DNA from: Fusobacterium sp. | GTDB lineage: Bacteria > Fusobacteriota > Fusobacteriia > Fusobacteriales > Fusobacteriaceae | Direction: 5' to 3' | Length of the DNA: 39,325 bases | Assembly: GCF_029258315.1 (NCBI RefSeq) | Contig: NZ_JARHZE010000059.1 | Location: forward strand, 1-39,325 | Shown: in pieces, positions 1-10,682 of the stretch | How the letters are laid out: each line of letters starts with the position of its first letter | Position numbering within the stretch: position 1 is the stretch's first letter | Notes under the pieces: model-generated | What the model was told of the DNA's origin: nothing | The model's input: the letters and a program-made list of their open reading frames with translations, nothing else | Databases searched by the model: none | Position numbers and translations under genes: made by a program

Positions 1-126
1 TGGTCAAAATTACCTTATGAGTTCTTAGAAGTAGTTTCTAATAGAATTATCAACGAAGTTAAAGGAATCAATAGATTAACTTATGATATTTCTTCTAAAC
101 CACCTGCAACTATCGAGTGGGAATAA
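1..126 (+). CDS. guaA: GMP synthase (glutamine-hydrolysing), C-terminal end only (truncated by window)
   Basis: Frame 1 reads [41 protein letters not shown], the characteristic GuaA C-terminus; not in the ORF track. Confidence 0.93.
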   Translation, partial: WSKLPYEFLEVVSNRIINEVKGINRLTYDISSKPPATIEWE

Positions 127-185
127 TTTTATAATAAATCAATATTATTTTAAAGGGGAGAAAAATTTCTACTCTTTAAATTTCT

Positions 186-217
186 AAAAAAAAGGAAGAA
201 AATTCTTCCTTTTTTTC
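186..217. terminator. Bidirectional rho-independent terminator between guaA and the AAA/nuclease ORF
   Basis: AAAAAAAAGGAAGAA-AA-TTCTTCCTTTTTTT: perfect inverted repeat with A-tract and T-tract, between convergent genes. Confidence 0.8.
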
Positions 218-223
218 ATTTAT

Positions 224-1854
224 TTAATAATATGCCACTGCTTTCTTTCCATCAAAAACTAAACCTATTTTTATAATATTTTCTACCCCATCATTTATAA
301 GCAAGGTATCATATTTCTTTTCTTCTATCTGTTCGAAAGCTCTTTCAGCTTCTTTTTCTAAATCTTTTGTCTTAGCTCTTTTTAATTCAAAAATATATCC
401 AGTCTTATTTTTATTTTTAGGTTTTAATATTATATCAGCTCTACCATATCCAGTTTCCACATTAGGTATCATTTTATAGTAATCATCTAAAGCATATAAA
501 AAACCTGCCAATAAAGTCTGATATGGATTTTCATATTTTTTGCTTGAATCATAAAAACTCATAGCATTAAGTACAACATTTTCTAAAATTCTTACAACAG
601 TTCTTATATTTCCATTATCCAAAGCACCCTTCATATTTGCTATATTATTTTTTTCTTTAAATACTATTTCTGCAAAAAGATTTTTAAAAAATGATTGTAT
701 CTCCCTATTTGGAATTTTTACTATATACTCTTCATTACTTATTTTTTCTTTTATTGTCAAGTATCCAGAAAAAAGCATTAGTTCCCATAAATTATCTGAC
801 TCTAAATTATTTCCTAAAGCTACACTTTCATTGATATATATATTTTTTTCTTTTCCTTTTACTAAGTCATCCAGCTCTTCAAAGACACTTCCTTCTGAAC
901 ATAATAATAAATTTTTTATTAAAATATTTCCTGAAGTATTAACCCAATATGGTTTTAATTCTTTGTTATCAATATAGTTTAATATACTCCACGGATTATA
1001 AACTTCAGCATTTCCAAATTTATAACCATCATACCAATTTTTTACCTCATCTATCTTATATTCAATATTATATTCTTTTAAAGAAATTTCAACTTCTGAC
1101 TCTGTTAAACCAAAATATTCATCATATGCTTTATTTAATATGGTATTCACTTTTAAATTATTAAGATCTGAAAAAATTCCTGCCTGTGCAACCCTTATTG
1201 CTCCAGTAAGAACTCCCATTTTAAGATTTGAATTAGTTTTTAAAACATTGCCGTATAAAGTTTTAAAAAAATCTACTGCTTCTTTATAATACCTGTGTCC
1301 ATAGGCATATGTTAAAGGAGCATCGTACTCATCTATTAAAATAATTACCTGTTGTTTGTAATAATTAGACAGTATATCACATAAAATTTTTAATCCTTTT
1401 TTGACTTCCTCTGTCGAAAGTTTTTCAGTTGCATACTTCATAAAAGTTAATTTATCAAATTCATCTAAATTTTTAAAAATATCTCTATACTCTTTAAATA
1501 AACTTTCTAATAGTAATCTTACAGATCTATACAATTTTCAATACTAGAAGACTGTATCCCTTTCATAGAGATAAAAATTACTGGATACTTTCCTTGTTCT
1601 ATAAAGATAGGGGATTTTTTTATATATAGTTTGTCAAATAATTCCTTATTATTTTTAGACTCCCTTATATCAAAAAAATATTTTAGCATAGACATATTCA
1701 AAGTTTTTCCAAATCTTCTTGGACGGGTAAATAGCTTAACCTTTGCTCCGTCATTTATAATCTCTTCTATAAATTTAGTTTTATCTATATATAAATAATT
1801 TTCATTTACTAAATCTTTAAAATTTTCTATCCCAATAGGAATTTTTTTTTGCAT
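224..1854 (-). pseudogene. AAA-ATPase-like / PD-(D/E)XK nuclease family protein, split by a frameshift (ORFs 1519-1854 and 224-1534)
   Basis: N-terminal ORF (IPIGIENFKDLVNENYLYIDKTKFIEEII...TRPRRFGKTLNMSMLKYFF) and C-terminal ORF (IILIDEYDAPLTYAY...GYGRADIILKPKNKNKTGYIFELKRA) are the two halves of one known family architecture. They lie in different frames and overlap at 1519-1534. Confidence 0.8.
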
Positions 1855-1958
1855 AGTCTACACCCCCACTTTATTTTTTATATATTATACCATAAATATA
1901 AAGTTATGAAAAATATCTCTAATTAATTTTCTAATCTCAAAAAAGAATATAATTTATT

Positions 1959-3020
1959 TTACAACCATTTTTTCTTTTTAAAAATTAAAAACATCATAAT
2001 AACAAGAGCTCCCATTATCCCCAAAAGAATAAAGTAACCATATTTCCAATTAAGCTCAGGAATATATTTAAAGTTCATTCCATATAGCCCAGCTAAAAAG
2101 CTAAGAGGCATAAATATAGTTGAGATTATAGCTAAAACCTTCATCACCTTATTCATATCATTACTCAATATAGAATAATAAAGATTAAAAAGTTCCGATG
2201 TTCTAGAAGTCATATTTTCTAACATATCACAGACTGTTATACTATGATCGTGTAAATCTGAAAAATATATTTTATTCTCCTCTCCAAAATATGATAATAT
2301 GCTTTCACTTTGAATTTTTGTACTTATCTCTCTCACAGGATAAATCTCTTTTTTCAAAAAAGCAATATCTGATTTTAATTTTAAAATTTTTTCAGCTAAC
2401 TTATCTGAAAAATCATTTAAAATTTTTCTTTCTAAATTATCAACTTTTTCTTCCATATAATCTAAAGCTACAAAATAATTATCAACCAAAATATCTATGA
2501 TAGAATAAGCAACATACCCTATTCCTCTTTTAAATACTTCCGAATTTATTTTTTCTATCCTTTTCTTTAATACATCTAAAATTTCACTCTCCCTCTCTTT
2601 AAAAGTTAGAAGATAATTTTCTCCTAGAATAAGAGAGATTTGTTCATACTCAATATTTTTACTTTTAGAATTAAAATCAGCTATCTTTAAAACTATAAAT
2701 ATATAATCTTCCCACTCCTCTATTTTTGTCCTTTGACTTGCATTGGTTAAATCCTCTAAAACAAGGGGATTTATATTTAAAGTTTTTCCTATCTTTGCAA
2801 TCGTTTCAGAGTCATCAATATTATTTAAATTCAACCAATTTAAACTTTCTTTATTTTTTAAAAAAGACAGATCATCCCCTCTTCCAACTATCTCTCTAGC
2901 AGTATTTTCCCCATCATATGTATAAAGTTCCATCTCTGTTTTTAAATTTTCATTTTCACTATCTAAAATTGTTCCTGGAGGAAGGCCTAATTTTTTTCTA
3001 TTATAAATTTCTCTTTTCAT
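1959..3020 (-). CDS. corA: CorA-type magnesium/cobalt transporter
   Basis: C-terminal double TM with the YGMNF signature, preceded by a CorA-like cytoplasmic domain. Confidence 0.93.
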   Translation of the reverse strand: MKREIYNRKKLGLPPGTILDSENENLKTEMELYTYDGENTAREIVGRGDDLSFLKNKESLNWLNLNNIDDSETIAKIGKTLNINPLVLEDLTNASQRTKIEEWEDYIFIVLKIADFNSKSKNIEYEQISLILGENYLLTFKERESEILDVLKKRIEKINSEVFKRGIGYVAYSIIDILVDNYFVALDYMEEKVDNLERKILNDFSDKLAEKILKLKSDIAFLKKEIYPVREISTKIQSESILSYFGEENKIYFSDLHDHSITVCDMLENMTSRTSELFNLYYSILSNDMNKVMKVLAIISTIFMPLSFLAGLYGMNFKYIPELNWKYGYFILLGIMGALVIMMFLIFKKKKWL

Positions 3021-3128
3021 ATAATAACTCCTTTTTCGAATTAGATTATCTATCCTCTTCGACTTTATTTCTGTGAAAATTGTTTTTTTCTAATTTTTTA
3101 TTAAGATTAAATTTTTATTTTTCAAAAA

Positions 3129-3162
3129 ATAAAAAAACTCGAGAAACTAATCCCGAGTTTAA
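3129..3162 (-). terminator. Rho-independent terminator after the 3167-3877 gene pair
   Basis: On the minus strand AAACTCG...CGAGTTT followed by a T-rich run. Confidence 0.65.
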
Positions 3163-3166
3163 TTTA

Positions 3167-3427
3167 TTATTCTTTTACTAATTTACCTTGTTTTATCATA
3201 GTGATAACAAACTGGTGTGCATCCACTATTGCATTAGTATAAGCAAATTTTGTTTCCCCTTCAAAAAGTCCATTCATAAGAACTTTTTGTTGCTCCTCTT
3301 CATTTCTTTCTAATGTATCTAAGTCAATCTCTCCAGCTTTGTACTCAGCTACTAATGAGTCATACATTTTATCAAATGTTTCTTGATATACTAATTCAGA
3401 TATATCAAATAAATCCATATTTTCCAT
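3167..3427 (-). CDS. Conserved hypothetical protein
   Basis: 86-aa ORF immediately downstream of 3437-3877, followed by a terminator; no family recognised. Confidence 0.7.
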   Translation of the reverse strand: MENMDLFDISELVYQETFDKMYDSLVAEYKAGEIDLDTLERNEEEQQKVLMNGLFEGETKFAYTNAIVDAHQFVITMIKQGKLVKE

Positions 3428-3436
3428 TATTTCCTC

Positions 3437-3877
3437 CTATTTCAATTGTGCCAAAATATCTTTATATTGAGCCTTCATCATTTTAAGAGTTGCTTTTTTA
3501 AGGAATTGATACCATTTTAATTGCATAGCTTCCATTCCTTTTAAGTTATCCATTAGCATTCTCTTTAAGAAATCAAACTCCTCATAACTTACATTTAATT
3601 CTTTTAGCTCTTTGTTTTCACAAGAAACTTTTATATAATCTAAAAATGATAAAACACCTTTCATTTGAGGTACATCTTTATATGTTTTTTCAAATTCTTT
3701 TTTTATGTCAACCATAAATCTTGCTAAAAATTTCTTATGATTTTTTTCAAGTTTTATAGAATACTTTCTTTTTCCTTTACCTATTTTTTGTAAAATACCC
3801 ATCATTCCCATCATAGAAGACATTGTATTTATTTCCATAGGATTAATTTTTTCTGGGTTAACTCTTTGACCTTTCAT
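3437..3877 (-). CDS. Hypothetical protein, Lys-rich with Met-rich N-terminus
   Basis: 146-aa ORF in tight spacing with its neighbours; RBS-like AGCGGAGG before the start; no family recognised. Confidence 0.75.
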   Translation of the reverse strand: MKGQRVNPEKINPMEINTMSSMMGMMGILQKIGKGKRKYSIKLEKNHKKFLARFMVDIKKEFEKTYKDVPQMKGVLSFLDYIKVSCENKELKELNVSYEEFDFLKRMLMDNLKGMEAMQLKWYQFLKKATLKMMKAQYKDILAQLK

Positions 3878-3890
3878 TTTTACCTCCGCT

Positions 3891-4499
3891 TTATATTTTC
3901 CCTATTATATTTTCTATTTCTTTTTTTGAGATACTTCCCTCTCTTAAAATTTTAATTTCAGATTTACTCATATCAATTATTGTTGATGCTGTCCCTATTG
4001 GACATTTTCCCCCATCCACAATAATATCCACTCTCTCTTTAAATATTGGAGAAAGTTCATTGAAAGATGATGGCGTTGCCTCTCCAGAAATATTTGCACT
4101 GGTAGTGGCTAAAATCCCCCCAGCACTCTCTATTATCTCTAAAGCTTTTTTTAAATTTGGCATTCTGACTCCAACAGTATCACCATTTGATACCATTATA
4201 GCAGGAACCTTATCTTTTTTCTTTAAGATAATAGTTAATCCACCTGGCCAAAATTTGTCGATTAATTTTTCTATCTTCTCTCTGTTTTCATCATTTATTA
4301 TTGCTATTTCATCAACTTTTTCAAGACTACTTACAAGAGCTATCAAAGGAGAAGAAAAACTTCTAGTTTTAGCTTCATATATTCTTTTTAGAGTGTCCTC
4401 TTTTAATACTCCTCCAACTCCATAAACCGTATCCGTTGGATAAATTATTATTTCTCCTTTTTTCAATCTTTCACTAATGTTTTCTAATGATATTTCCAT
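3891..4499 (-). CDS. tsaC: L-threonylcarbamoyladenylate synthase (Sua5/YciO/YrdC family)
   Basis: KGEIIIYPTDTVYGVGG...VGVRMPN...LATTSANISGEATP motifs. Confidence 0.92.
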   Translation of the reverse strand: MEISLENISERLKKGEIIIYPTDTVYGVGGVLKEDTLKRIYEAKTRSFSSPLIALVSSLEKVDEIAIINDENREKIEKLIDKFWPGGLTIILKKKDKVPAIMVSNGDTVGVRMPNLKKALEIIESAGGILATTSANISGEATPSSFNELSPIFKERVDIIVDGGKCPIGTASTIIDMSKSEIKILREGSISKKEIENIIGKI

Positions 4500-4575
4500 A
4501 GTTTTATTTCCTTTGTTCAGATAAAAGATTTATTATGTAAACTAAACTTCTGCAATATATTCTATCATAAAAATA

Positions 4576-4608
4576 AAAAAAAAGCTAGTGATAGACTAGC
4601 TTTTTTTC
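4576..4608 (-). terminator. Rho-independent terminator downstream of prs
   Basis: AAAGCTAGT-gatag-ACTAGCTTT flanked by A/T tracts. Confidence 0.8.
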
Positions 4609-4628
4609 TTTTATCATTGTTAAATTGA

Positions 4629-5606
4629 TTATTTTTCTTCTAAAGTGTCAATGCTTTCAAATAATTCAGAAACAGACTCATGATTTACTATTCTTTCAAT
4701 TGCTTTCGCAAATAATACATCAACAGATAATACTTTTATCTTATCTATTTTTTTCTCGTCAGCAAGTTTGATTGTGTCAGTTATTACAACTTCTTTAACT
4801 GGACAGTTTTCTAATCTTTCTACTGCTGGACCTGATAAGATTCCGTGGCTACAACAGATATAAGCTTCTTTAGCTCCTCTTTTGATTATAGCTTCTACAC
4901 CGTTTGTTATTGTTCCAGCTGTATCGATCATATCGTCTATGAAAATAGCTATTTTACCTTCAACATCTCCGATAAGGTTCATAACTTCTGATAAGTTTGG
5001 TTTTGGTCTTCTTTTGTCAATGATAGCTATTTTACAGTCTAACCATTCAGCTAATTTTCTAGCTCTTTTTACTCCACCGATGTCTGGAGAAACTACTACT
5101 ACGTCGTCACCTTTAAATCCTTTACTTAAGAAGTATTTAGCAAGTAATGGTAATGCTTGTAAGTGGTCTACTGGTATATCGTAGAATCCTTGAATTTGAT
5201 CTGCGTGTAAGTCCATAGTGATTATTCTGTTAGCTCCAGCAGTTGTTAATAAGTTAGCAACTAATTTAGCTGTGATTGGTTCTCTAGGGCTTGATTTTCT
5301 TTCTTGTCTAGCATATCCGTAGTAAGGCATTAATACGTTTATTGATTTAGCTGATGCTCTTTTTAAAGCGTCAATAAAAATTAAAAGTTCCATTAGGTTT
5401 TCATTAACTGGTCCTGAAGTAGGTTGGATAACAAATATATCTCTTCCTCTTACTGTTTCGTCAACTCTAACATAGATTTCTCCGTCTTTAAATCTTACGA
5501 TTTGAACGTCTCCTAAGCTACAGTTTAATCTCTTAGCTATTTTCTCAGCTAATTCAACATTTGATGTTCCTGAAAAGATTTTTACTTCTTTCATATCAAT
5601 TTGCAT
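4629..5606 (-). CDS. prs: Ribose-phosphate pyrophosphokinase
   Basis: [68 protein letters not shown]. Confidence 0.97.
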   Translation of the reverse strand: MQIDMKEVKIFSGTSNVELAEKIAKRLNCSLGDVQIVRFKDGEIYVRVDETVRGRDIFVIQPTSGPVNENLMELLIFIDALKRASAKSINVLMPYYGYARQERKSSPREPITAKLVANLLTTAGANRIITMDLHADQIQGFYDIPVDHLQALPLLAKYFLSKGFKGDDVVVVSPDIGGVKRARKLAEWLDCKIAIIDKRRPKPNLSEVMNLIGDVEGKIAIFIDDMIDTAGTITNGVEAIIKRGAKEAYICCSHGILSGPAVERLENCPVKEVVITDTIKLADEKKIDKIKVLSVDVLFAKAIERIVNHESVSELFESIDTLEEK

Positions 5607-5610
5607 TTGT

Positions 5611-6957
5611 CTATTTCCTCCATTTAAGTTTTATTATTTGCTTATTTCTTTCTACTGCTAGAGCATCCTCTGGCACATCTTTAGTTATAACTGATCCTGC
5701 TCCTGTTAAAGCATTATCTCCTATATTAACTGGTGCAACCAACATTGTACTACTTCCTATAAATACTTTCTCTCCAATATGAGTATCAAATTTATTGACA
5801 CCATCATAGTTACAAGTTATTGTTCCCGCTCCTATATTTGTATCTTTTCCAACAGTAGCATTACCAAGATAAGTTAGATGTCCTGCCTTTACCCCTGGCT
5901 CTAATGTAGATTTTTTAACCTCAACAAAGTTTCCTATATGAACTTTTTCTTTTAAATGAGCTTTTGGTCTAAGATGTGCAAATGGTCCCATTGTTACCTT
6001 ATCTTCTAATATACTTTCTTCAATAACTGAAGATTCTACCCTTATATCATTTTTTAATATACTATCAATTATTCTTGTATTTCCTATTATTTCACAGTTT
6101 TCTCCAATTACTGTATTTCCTTGTAAAACAACCCCTGGATATATAACTGTATCCTTACCAATTTTTACTGTTTCTTCTATATAAGTAGTAGCTGGATCTA
6201 TAAGGATTACTCCCTCTTCCATCAACTCTTTATTTTTTCTTTCTCTTAATACTCTAGATGCTTGAGCAAGTTCCACTTTAGAATTAACTCCTAAAATTTC
6301 CTCACTATTTTCTAGTACAAAACTTGATACTTTTTTTCCTTCTTTAACTTGAATTCCAATTATATCAGTTAAGTAATACTCACCTTTTTCATTGTTATTG
6401 TCTATTTTATCTAAAGCCTTAAATAATTCTTTAGCATTGCAACAATATACTCCAGCATTTACTTCTTTTATTTTCTTTATCTCATCACTTGCTTCTTTTT
6501 CTTCAACTATTCCTATTACATTTCCATTTTCTTTTACTATTCTTCCATAACCAAATGGATTTTCATATACAGCAGTAAGAACTGTTGTAGTACAATTATT
6601 ATTTTTATGATAGTTGTACATATTTTCTAATGTACTACTTTTTAAAAGAGGTGTATCACCACAAAGGATCATTACATCTCCTTCATAATCTTTTAATTTT
6701 TCTTTTGCTTGCATTATTGCATGTCCAGTTCCTAATTGTTCTTCTTGAACAACATATGAAACCTCACCTATCTTTTTAAGAATCTCCTCTTTCTTATGTC
6801 CTAAGATTAAAATATTCTCTTCTATATTTATTTTCTCTAATTCTTTGATTATTTTTTGAACCATTGGTATTCCATTTACTGTATGAATTACTTTTGGTAA
6901 TTCTGATTTCATTCTAGTTCCTTTTCCAGCAGCTAGTATCAACGCTTTTAATTGCAT
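5611..6957 (-). CDS. glmU: Bifunctional UDP-GlcNAc pyrophosphorylase / GlcN-1-P N-acetyltransferase
   Basis: [23 protein letters not shown]..., left-handed beta-helix repeats, [17 protein letters not shown]. Start placed at 6957 rather than the ORF extreme 7008. Confidence 0.96.
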   Translation of the reverse strand: MQLKALILAAGKGTRMKSELPKVIHTVNGIPMVQKIIKELEKINIEENILILGHKKEEILKKIGEVSYVVQEEQLGTGHAIMQAKEKLKDYEGDVMILCGDTPLLKSSTLENMYNYHKNNNCTTTVLTAVYENPFGYGRIVKENGNVIGIVEEKEASDEIKKIKEVNAGVYCCNAKELFKALDKIDNNNEKGEYYLTDIIGIQVKEGKKVSSFVLENSEEILGVNSKVELAQASRVLRERKNKELMEEGVILIDPATTYIEETVKIGKDTVIYPGVVLQGNTVIGENCEIIGNTRIIDSILKNDIRVESSVIEESILEDKVTMGPFAHLRPKAHLKEKVHIGNFVEVKKSTLEPGVKAGHLTYLGNATVGKDTNIGAGTITCNYDGVNKFDTHIGEKVFIGSSTMLVAPVNIGDNALTGAGSVITKDVPEDALAVERNKQIIKLKWRK

Positions 6958-7038
6958 ACGATCCCTCTCTTTAAAAAAATATTCTACTAAATTATACCAT
7001 ATAAACAAAATTATGCAACATAAATTCTAAAAAATTTA

Positions 7039-7587
7039 TTATTTGGTTAACTTTTCATACGCTTCATTGATCTCTTTAAATTTTTTCTCATGATAATCTC
7101 TTTCTGCTTGAGTTGCATTAGCATATTTATCAGGGTGATGTTCTTTAGCTTTCGCTCTAAATGCTTTTTTTATTTCTTCTTGAGTTGCTCCCTGTTGAAT
7201 TCCTAACACACTATAATATTTTGTTTTATCTTCGAAATAGTTATTATAATTATTATAGTTTGAACCATTGTTTCCATAGTTTCCACCATAGTAATATCCA
7301 CTATTCTGTTGATTTGCTCTTTTAAAGAACTCCTCAAAATCTTCTGCATTTGATGTAGATCTATAATAATATGTCTTTGTTCTATTTGTGTTGCTCTTTC
7401 CTGTAAGCATATTCCAAATTATATATATAAGTATAAATGGGAAAAATACAACTATCATATAACCAAAAAAGACAATCAATACTGCCAATACCAACAATGC
7501 AGGAATAAAACTAATAGCTCTTTGTGGCCCTAAAACTCCTGCCAATATAAAAAATAAAATTAACACTATTATTAACGCAATTTCCAT
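7039..7587 (-). CDS. Membrane protein with C-terminal J domain (DnaJ family)
   Basis: N-terminal hydrophobic segments, Asn/Tyr/Gly-rich linker, then YYSVLGIQQGATQEEIKKAFRAKAKEHHPDKYAN...FKEINEAYEKL with HPD motif. Confidence 0.9.
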   Translation of the reverse strand: MEIALIIVLILFFILAGVLGPQRAISFIPALLVLAVLIVFFGYMIVVFFPFILIYIIWNMLTGKSNTNRTKTYYYRSTSNAEDFEEFFKRANQQNSGYYYGGNYGNNGSNYNNYNNYFEDKTKYYSVLGIQQGATQEEIKKAFRAKAKEHHPDKYANATQAERDYHEKKFKEINEAYEKLTK

Positions 7588-7694
7588 TTTTTCTCCTTAT
7601 TAAAAAAATTTCTATTATTTAGACTATTATTTTTCCAATATTTTCCCAAAATTCCAATTTTTTTAAAACTATTAATTAATTTCTATTTTTTAAT

Positions 7695-7723
7695 ATTCTA
7701 TTTACAAAGTTAAATTTTGTCAA
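7695..7723 (-). promoter_or_regulatory. Predicted sigma70-type promoter for the J-domain gene
   Basis: Minus strand TTGACA-N17-TAGAAT. Confidence 0.65.
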
Positions 7724-7757
7724 ACACAGACTAATAGAAATTATATCATTTAGTTTA

Positions 7758-8027
7758 CTAATATTCAATATTAAATTTAAAAAATTCTTCTTTTTCAACT
7801 ACATTTTTTCTAATATTTTCAACTTTACTCAGAGGACTACCCATTTTTAAATATTTTTCACCAATAAATATCTTTTCTTCATCTCCTTGTAAAAATATCT
7901 CTACATCTCCATTGTCTAAATTTTTAATTTTTCCATTTAATCCCAGCTTACTCAATCTATATCCCACATAAAATCTGTAACCAACCTTTTGAACTCTTCC
8001 CTCTACTATATAATGAAAAGTTTTCAT
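7758..8027 (-). CDS. acyP: Acylphosphatase
   Basis: HYIVEGRVQKVGYRFYVGYRLSKLGLNGKIKNLDNGDVEIFLQGDEE. Confidence 0.93.
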   Translation of the reverse strand: MKTFHYIVEGRVQKVGYRFYVGYRLSKLGLNGKIKNLDNGDVEIFLQGDEEKIFIGEKYLKMGSPLSKVENIRKNVVEKEEFFKFNIEY

Positions 8028-8036
8028 CTTTCACCT

Positions 8037-8951
8037 CTATTTTAGATTTATCATAGCTCCTTCAAGTCCATCACATTCAGATACAACTATTCTGTCAAGA
8101 TTTAACATCTCCATCACTTCTAAAATTATTGTAGTCCCCGCTATTATATTTTCTCCTCTCTCTGGCTGTAAACCTATCATCTTCATTCTTTCCTCTAGGT
8201 TTAAACTTAAATATTTTTTCATATTTTCTTCCAGCATCTCTTTTGTCAAAGTAAATAAATGAACTTTATCAGAGTCATACTCCTTCATTTTTTCATAAAC
8301 ACTAACATTTGTAGTTACAGTTCCTGCTACTCCAACAAATACAAAATCTCTCCCTCTAAACTTCTCTATCTCTCCTATTCTCTCTATAACAGACTCTCTA
8401 CACTCCTCTAACTTTCTATAATCATCATTTAAAAAGAATTTTTTTGTTTCTCTCACAGCTCCAACTTTAAAACTTTTTACATATTCTATTTTATTTCCAT
8501 TTCCATAAATAAACTCTGTACTTCCTCCACCTATATCCATAAGAAGTATATCATCTTTAAATTCTGTACTTGTACCTGCAAAAGTCATCTCTCCCTCTTG
8601 TGATCCAGATATAACTCTTACCTCAACCTCTGTTGTATCTAAAATTTCTTTTATAATCTCCTCTTTATTTTTAGATTCTCTTATTGCTGAAGTGGCAAAC
8701 CCTATTATTTTTTCACACTTTAATTCATCACTTATATTTTTAAAATATTTTATAATAGATATTAATTTATCTATCCCCTCTTTTGCAATACTTGTATCAC
8801 TCTGAATAAAGTTTCCTAGTTTTGTTATTCTAGTTTCCTTATAAATTTTTTTTAATATTTCAATTTTATTATTTTTTTCTTCAACCTCTGCTAAAAACAA
8901 TCTACAAGAATTTGTTCCTATATCAATTATCCCTTTTATATATTTTTTCAT
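8037..8951 (-). CDS. Ppx/GppA-family phosphatase
   Basis: GIIDIGTNSCRLFLAE, FATSAIRESKN, LLMDIGGGSTEFIYG, VAGTVTT. Confidence 0.93.
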   Translation of the reverse strand: MKKYIKGIIDIGTNSCRLFLAEVEEKNNKIEILKKIYKETRITKLGNFIQSDTSIAKEGIDKLISIIKYFKNISDELKCEKIIGFATSAIRESKNKEEIIKEILDTTEVEVRVISGSQEGEMTFAGTSTEFKDDILLMDIGGGSTEFIYGNGNKIEYVKSFKVGAVRETKKFFLNDDYRKLEECRESVIERIGEIEKFRGRDFVFVGVAGTVTTNVSVYEKMKEYDSDKVHLFTLTKEMLEENMKKYLSLNLEERMKMIGLQPERGENIIAGTTIILEVMEMLNLDRIVVSECDGLEGAMINLK

Positions 8952-9080
8952 TTTTTCTCCTATTTTTTCAACTATTTCAATACTTTCTACATCTAATACG
9001 ACAGTTACTCGTCGTAATTGTATATCATTATTATAACAAAAAATGAAAAAAATGTTTATAAAAAATTTTTAGGAGGAAAA

Positions 9081-9914
9081 ATGAAAAACTTTAAAACTTT
9101 TATCTTAATGGGAGTTATGACATTTTTAATGCTCTTCATTGGAAATTTAATAGGGGGAAGACAAGGAGTTTATTTTGCTTTTATCTTTGCTGGAATCACT
9201 AATTTTATATCGTATTGGTATAGTGATAAAATTGTTCTTTCTATGTATGGAGCAAGAGCTGTAAAAGAAAATACAAATCTTTATAAATTGGTTGAAAGAT
9301 TAGTTAGAAAAGCTGATTTGCCTATGCCTAAGGTATATATAATAGATTCACCACAACCAAATGCTTTTGCCACTGGAAGAAATCCTAAACACGCTGCTGT
9401 GGCTGTCACTACTGGAATTTTAGAAATTCTTGATGACAACGAGCTTTCTGGAGTAATTGGGCACGAATTAGGACACGTTAATAATATGGATATTTTAATC
9501 GGAACTGTTGCTGCCACTTTTGCTGGAGCTATATCTTTTCTAGCTAGTATTGCTAAGTGGGGAGCTATCTTTGGTTCTAGTAGAGATGATGAGGATAGAA
9601 ATCCTTTAGCTCTTATCTTAGTTTCTATCTTTGCTCCAATAGCTGCTATGTTAGTTCAAATGGCTATATCTCGTACTAGAGAATATAAAGCTGATGAGTT
9701 TGGTGCAAAACTTAGTGGAGATCCTCTTTATCTTGCAAATGCTCTAAAAAAATTGGAGCTTGGAGTTAGAAGAAATCCTATGGATGCTAATCCTGCCACA
9801 GAAAATATGTTTATTGTTAGCCCTCTAGCTGGTGATAAAATGGCAAATCTTTTTAGTACCCATCCATCTACACAAGATAGAATAGAGAGATTATATGAAA
9901 TGGCTAGAAAATAA
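9081..9914 (+). CDS. htpX: Protease HtpX homolog (M48 zinc metalloprotease)
   Basis: SGVIGHELGHVNNMDILIGT, SRTREYKADEFGA; AGGAGG RBS just upstream of ATG 9081 (ORF extreme 9018). Confidence 0.95.
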   Translation: MKNFKTFILMGVMTFLMLFIGNLIGGRQGVYFAFIFAGITNFISYWYSDKIVLSMYGARAVKENTNLYKLVERLVRKADLPMPKVYIIDSPQPNAFATGRNPKHAAVAVTTGILEILDDNELSGVIGHELGHVNNMDILIGTVAATFAGAISFLASIAKWGAIFGSSRDDEDRNPLALILVSIFAPIAAMLVQMAISRTREYKADEFGAKLSGDPLYLANALKKLELGVRRNPMDANPATENMFIVSPLAGDKMANLFSTHPSTQDRIERLYEMARK

Positions 9915-9943
9915 AAAAAGTCCTCTTTTATAGAGGATTTTTT
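9914..9943. terminator. Bidirectional terminator between htpX and yqeC
   Basis: AAAAAAAGTCCTCT-tttat-AGAGGATTTTTT. Confidence 0.75.
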
Positions 9944-10613
9944 AATATACAATTTTTATATTTTCTTTTGCTAATCTGTCTCTTATTTTTTCTACAATCT
10001 CTTTTCTTTCAACTGTATTCACTTCATTGAAAAAAATATATTTTTCACTATTTAAACTATTATGAAAAAATTTTCCTTTTAAAATAAATTTAATTAAAAA
10101 ATTTAAGTCCAATTTTTTTTCTAAATACTCAGAATAATTTCTTTTAAATATTTCAAATCTATGTATATTCTCTTCATTTATCTTAAGATCTAAAATATTA
10201 AGATTAATAACTCCTATAACTTTTGTAGAACTTGGAAATATACAAGGCTCCGTTTCATTCCAATCCTTCAATATTTTTTCTTTTGCTCCATCTCCCTCTA
10301 CAAGAATATAATCAAATTTTTCTTTTAACCTTTCTACCTCTTGATAATCAACACCTATTATCTTATTTCCTAAAATACTTTTCCCTATAACAAAAATATT
10401 TTTATTATCTCCGAAAATTTTTATCCTCTCCTCTATGATTTCTAAACTTTCAAACTTTTCTTTTGGAGGAATATAAATTTTTGTAGTTGTCGTTATAAGA
10501 ACCTTTCCCTTTTTTGAAAGCTCTTCACTTAAAAGATAGATAAGAGAAGTTTTTCCTCCAGCCCCTGTAACTGTTATTATATCCCCTTTTTTTATATTAA
10601 ATTTCTCAAACAT
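9942..10613 (-). CDS. yqeC: Putative selenium-dependent hydroxylase accessory protein YqeC
   Basis: DIITVTGAGGKTSLIYLLSEEL P-loop plus YILVEGDGAKEKILKDWNETEPCIFPSSTKVIGVINL; start chosen at 10613. Confidence 0.83.
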   Translation of the reverse strand: MFEKFNIKKGDIITVTGAGGKTSLIYLLSEELSKKGKVLITTTTKIYIPPKEKFESLEIIEERIKIFGDNKNIFVIGKSILGNKIIGVDYQEVERLKEKFDYILVEGDGAKEKILKDWNETEPCIFPSSTKVIGVINLNILDLKINEENIHRFEIFKRNYSEYLEKKLDLNFLIKFILKGKFFHNSLNSEKYIFFNEVNTVERKEIVEKIRDRLAKENIKIVY

Positions 10614-10682
10614 TTTTTCTCCCTCTCTAAACAATTTTTATTTTTTTTACATCAAAATGAAAAAATAATTTTAGGTGATTTT

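Noticed and set aside
151-178. Imperfect hairpin AAAGGGGAGAAA/TTTCTACTCTTT after guaA as an sRNA
   Set aside because: No promoter or T-tract of its own; more likely part of the guaA 3' UTR before the 186-217 terminator.
949-1164. Plus-strand ORFs inside minus-strand genes (949-1164, 2291-2500, 4060-4425, 11689-12072, 23323-23670, 31674-32132, 34578-35027 and similar)
   Set aside because: All lie antisense to clearly recognisable genes, lack family motifs and have composition expected of complementary-strand reading.
3120-3166. Search for tRNA or rRNA genes in intergenic gaps
   Set aside because: No cloverleaf-like GC-rich stems or TTCRA motifs recognised; the gaps contain terminators and AT-rich promoter regions.
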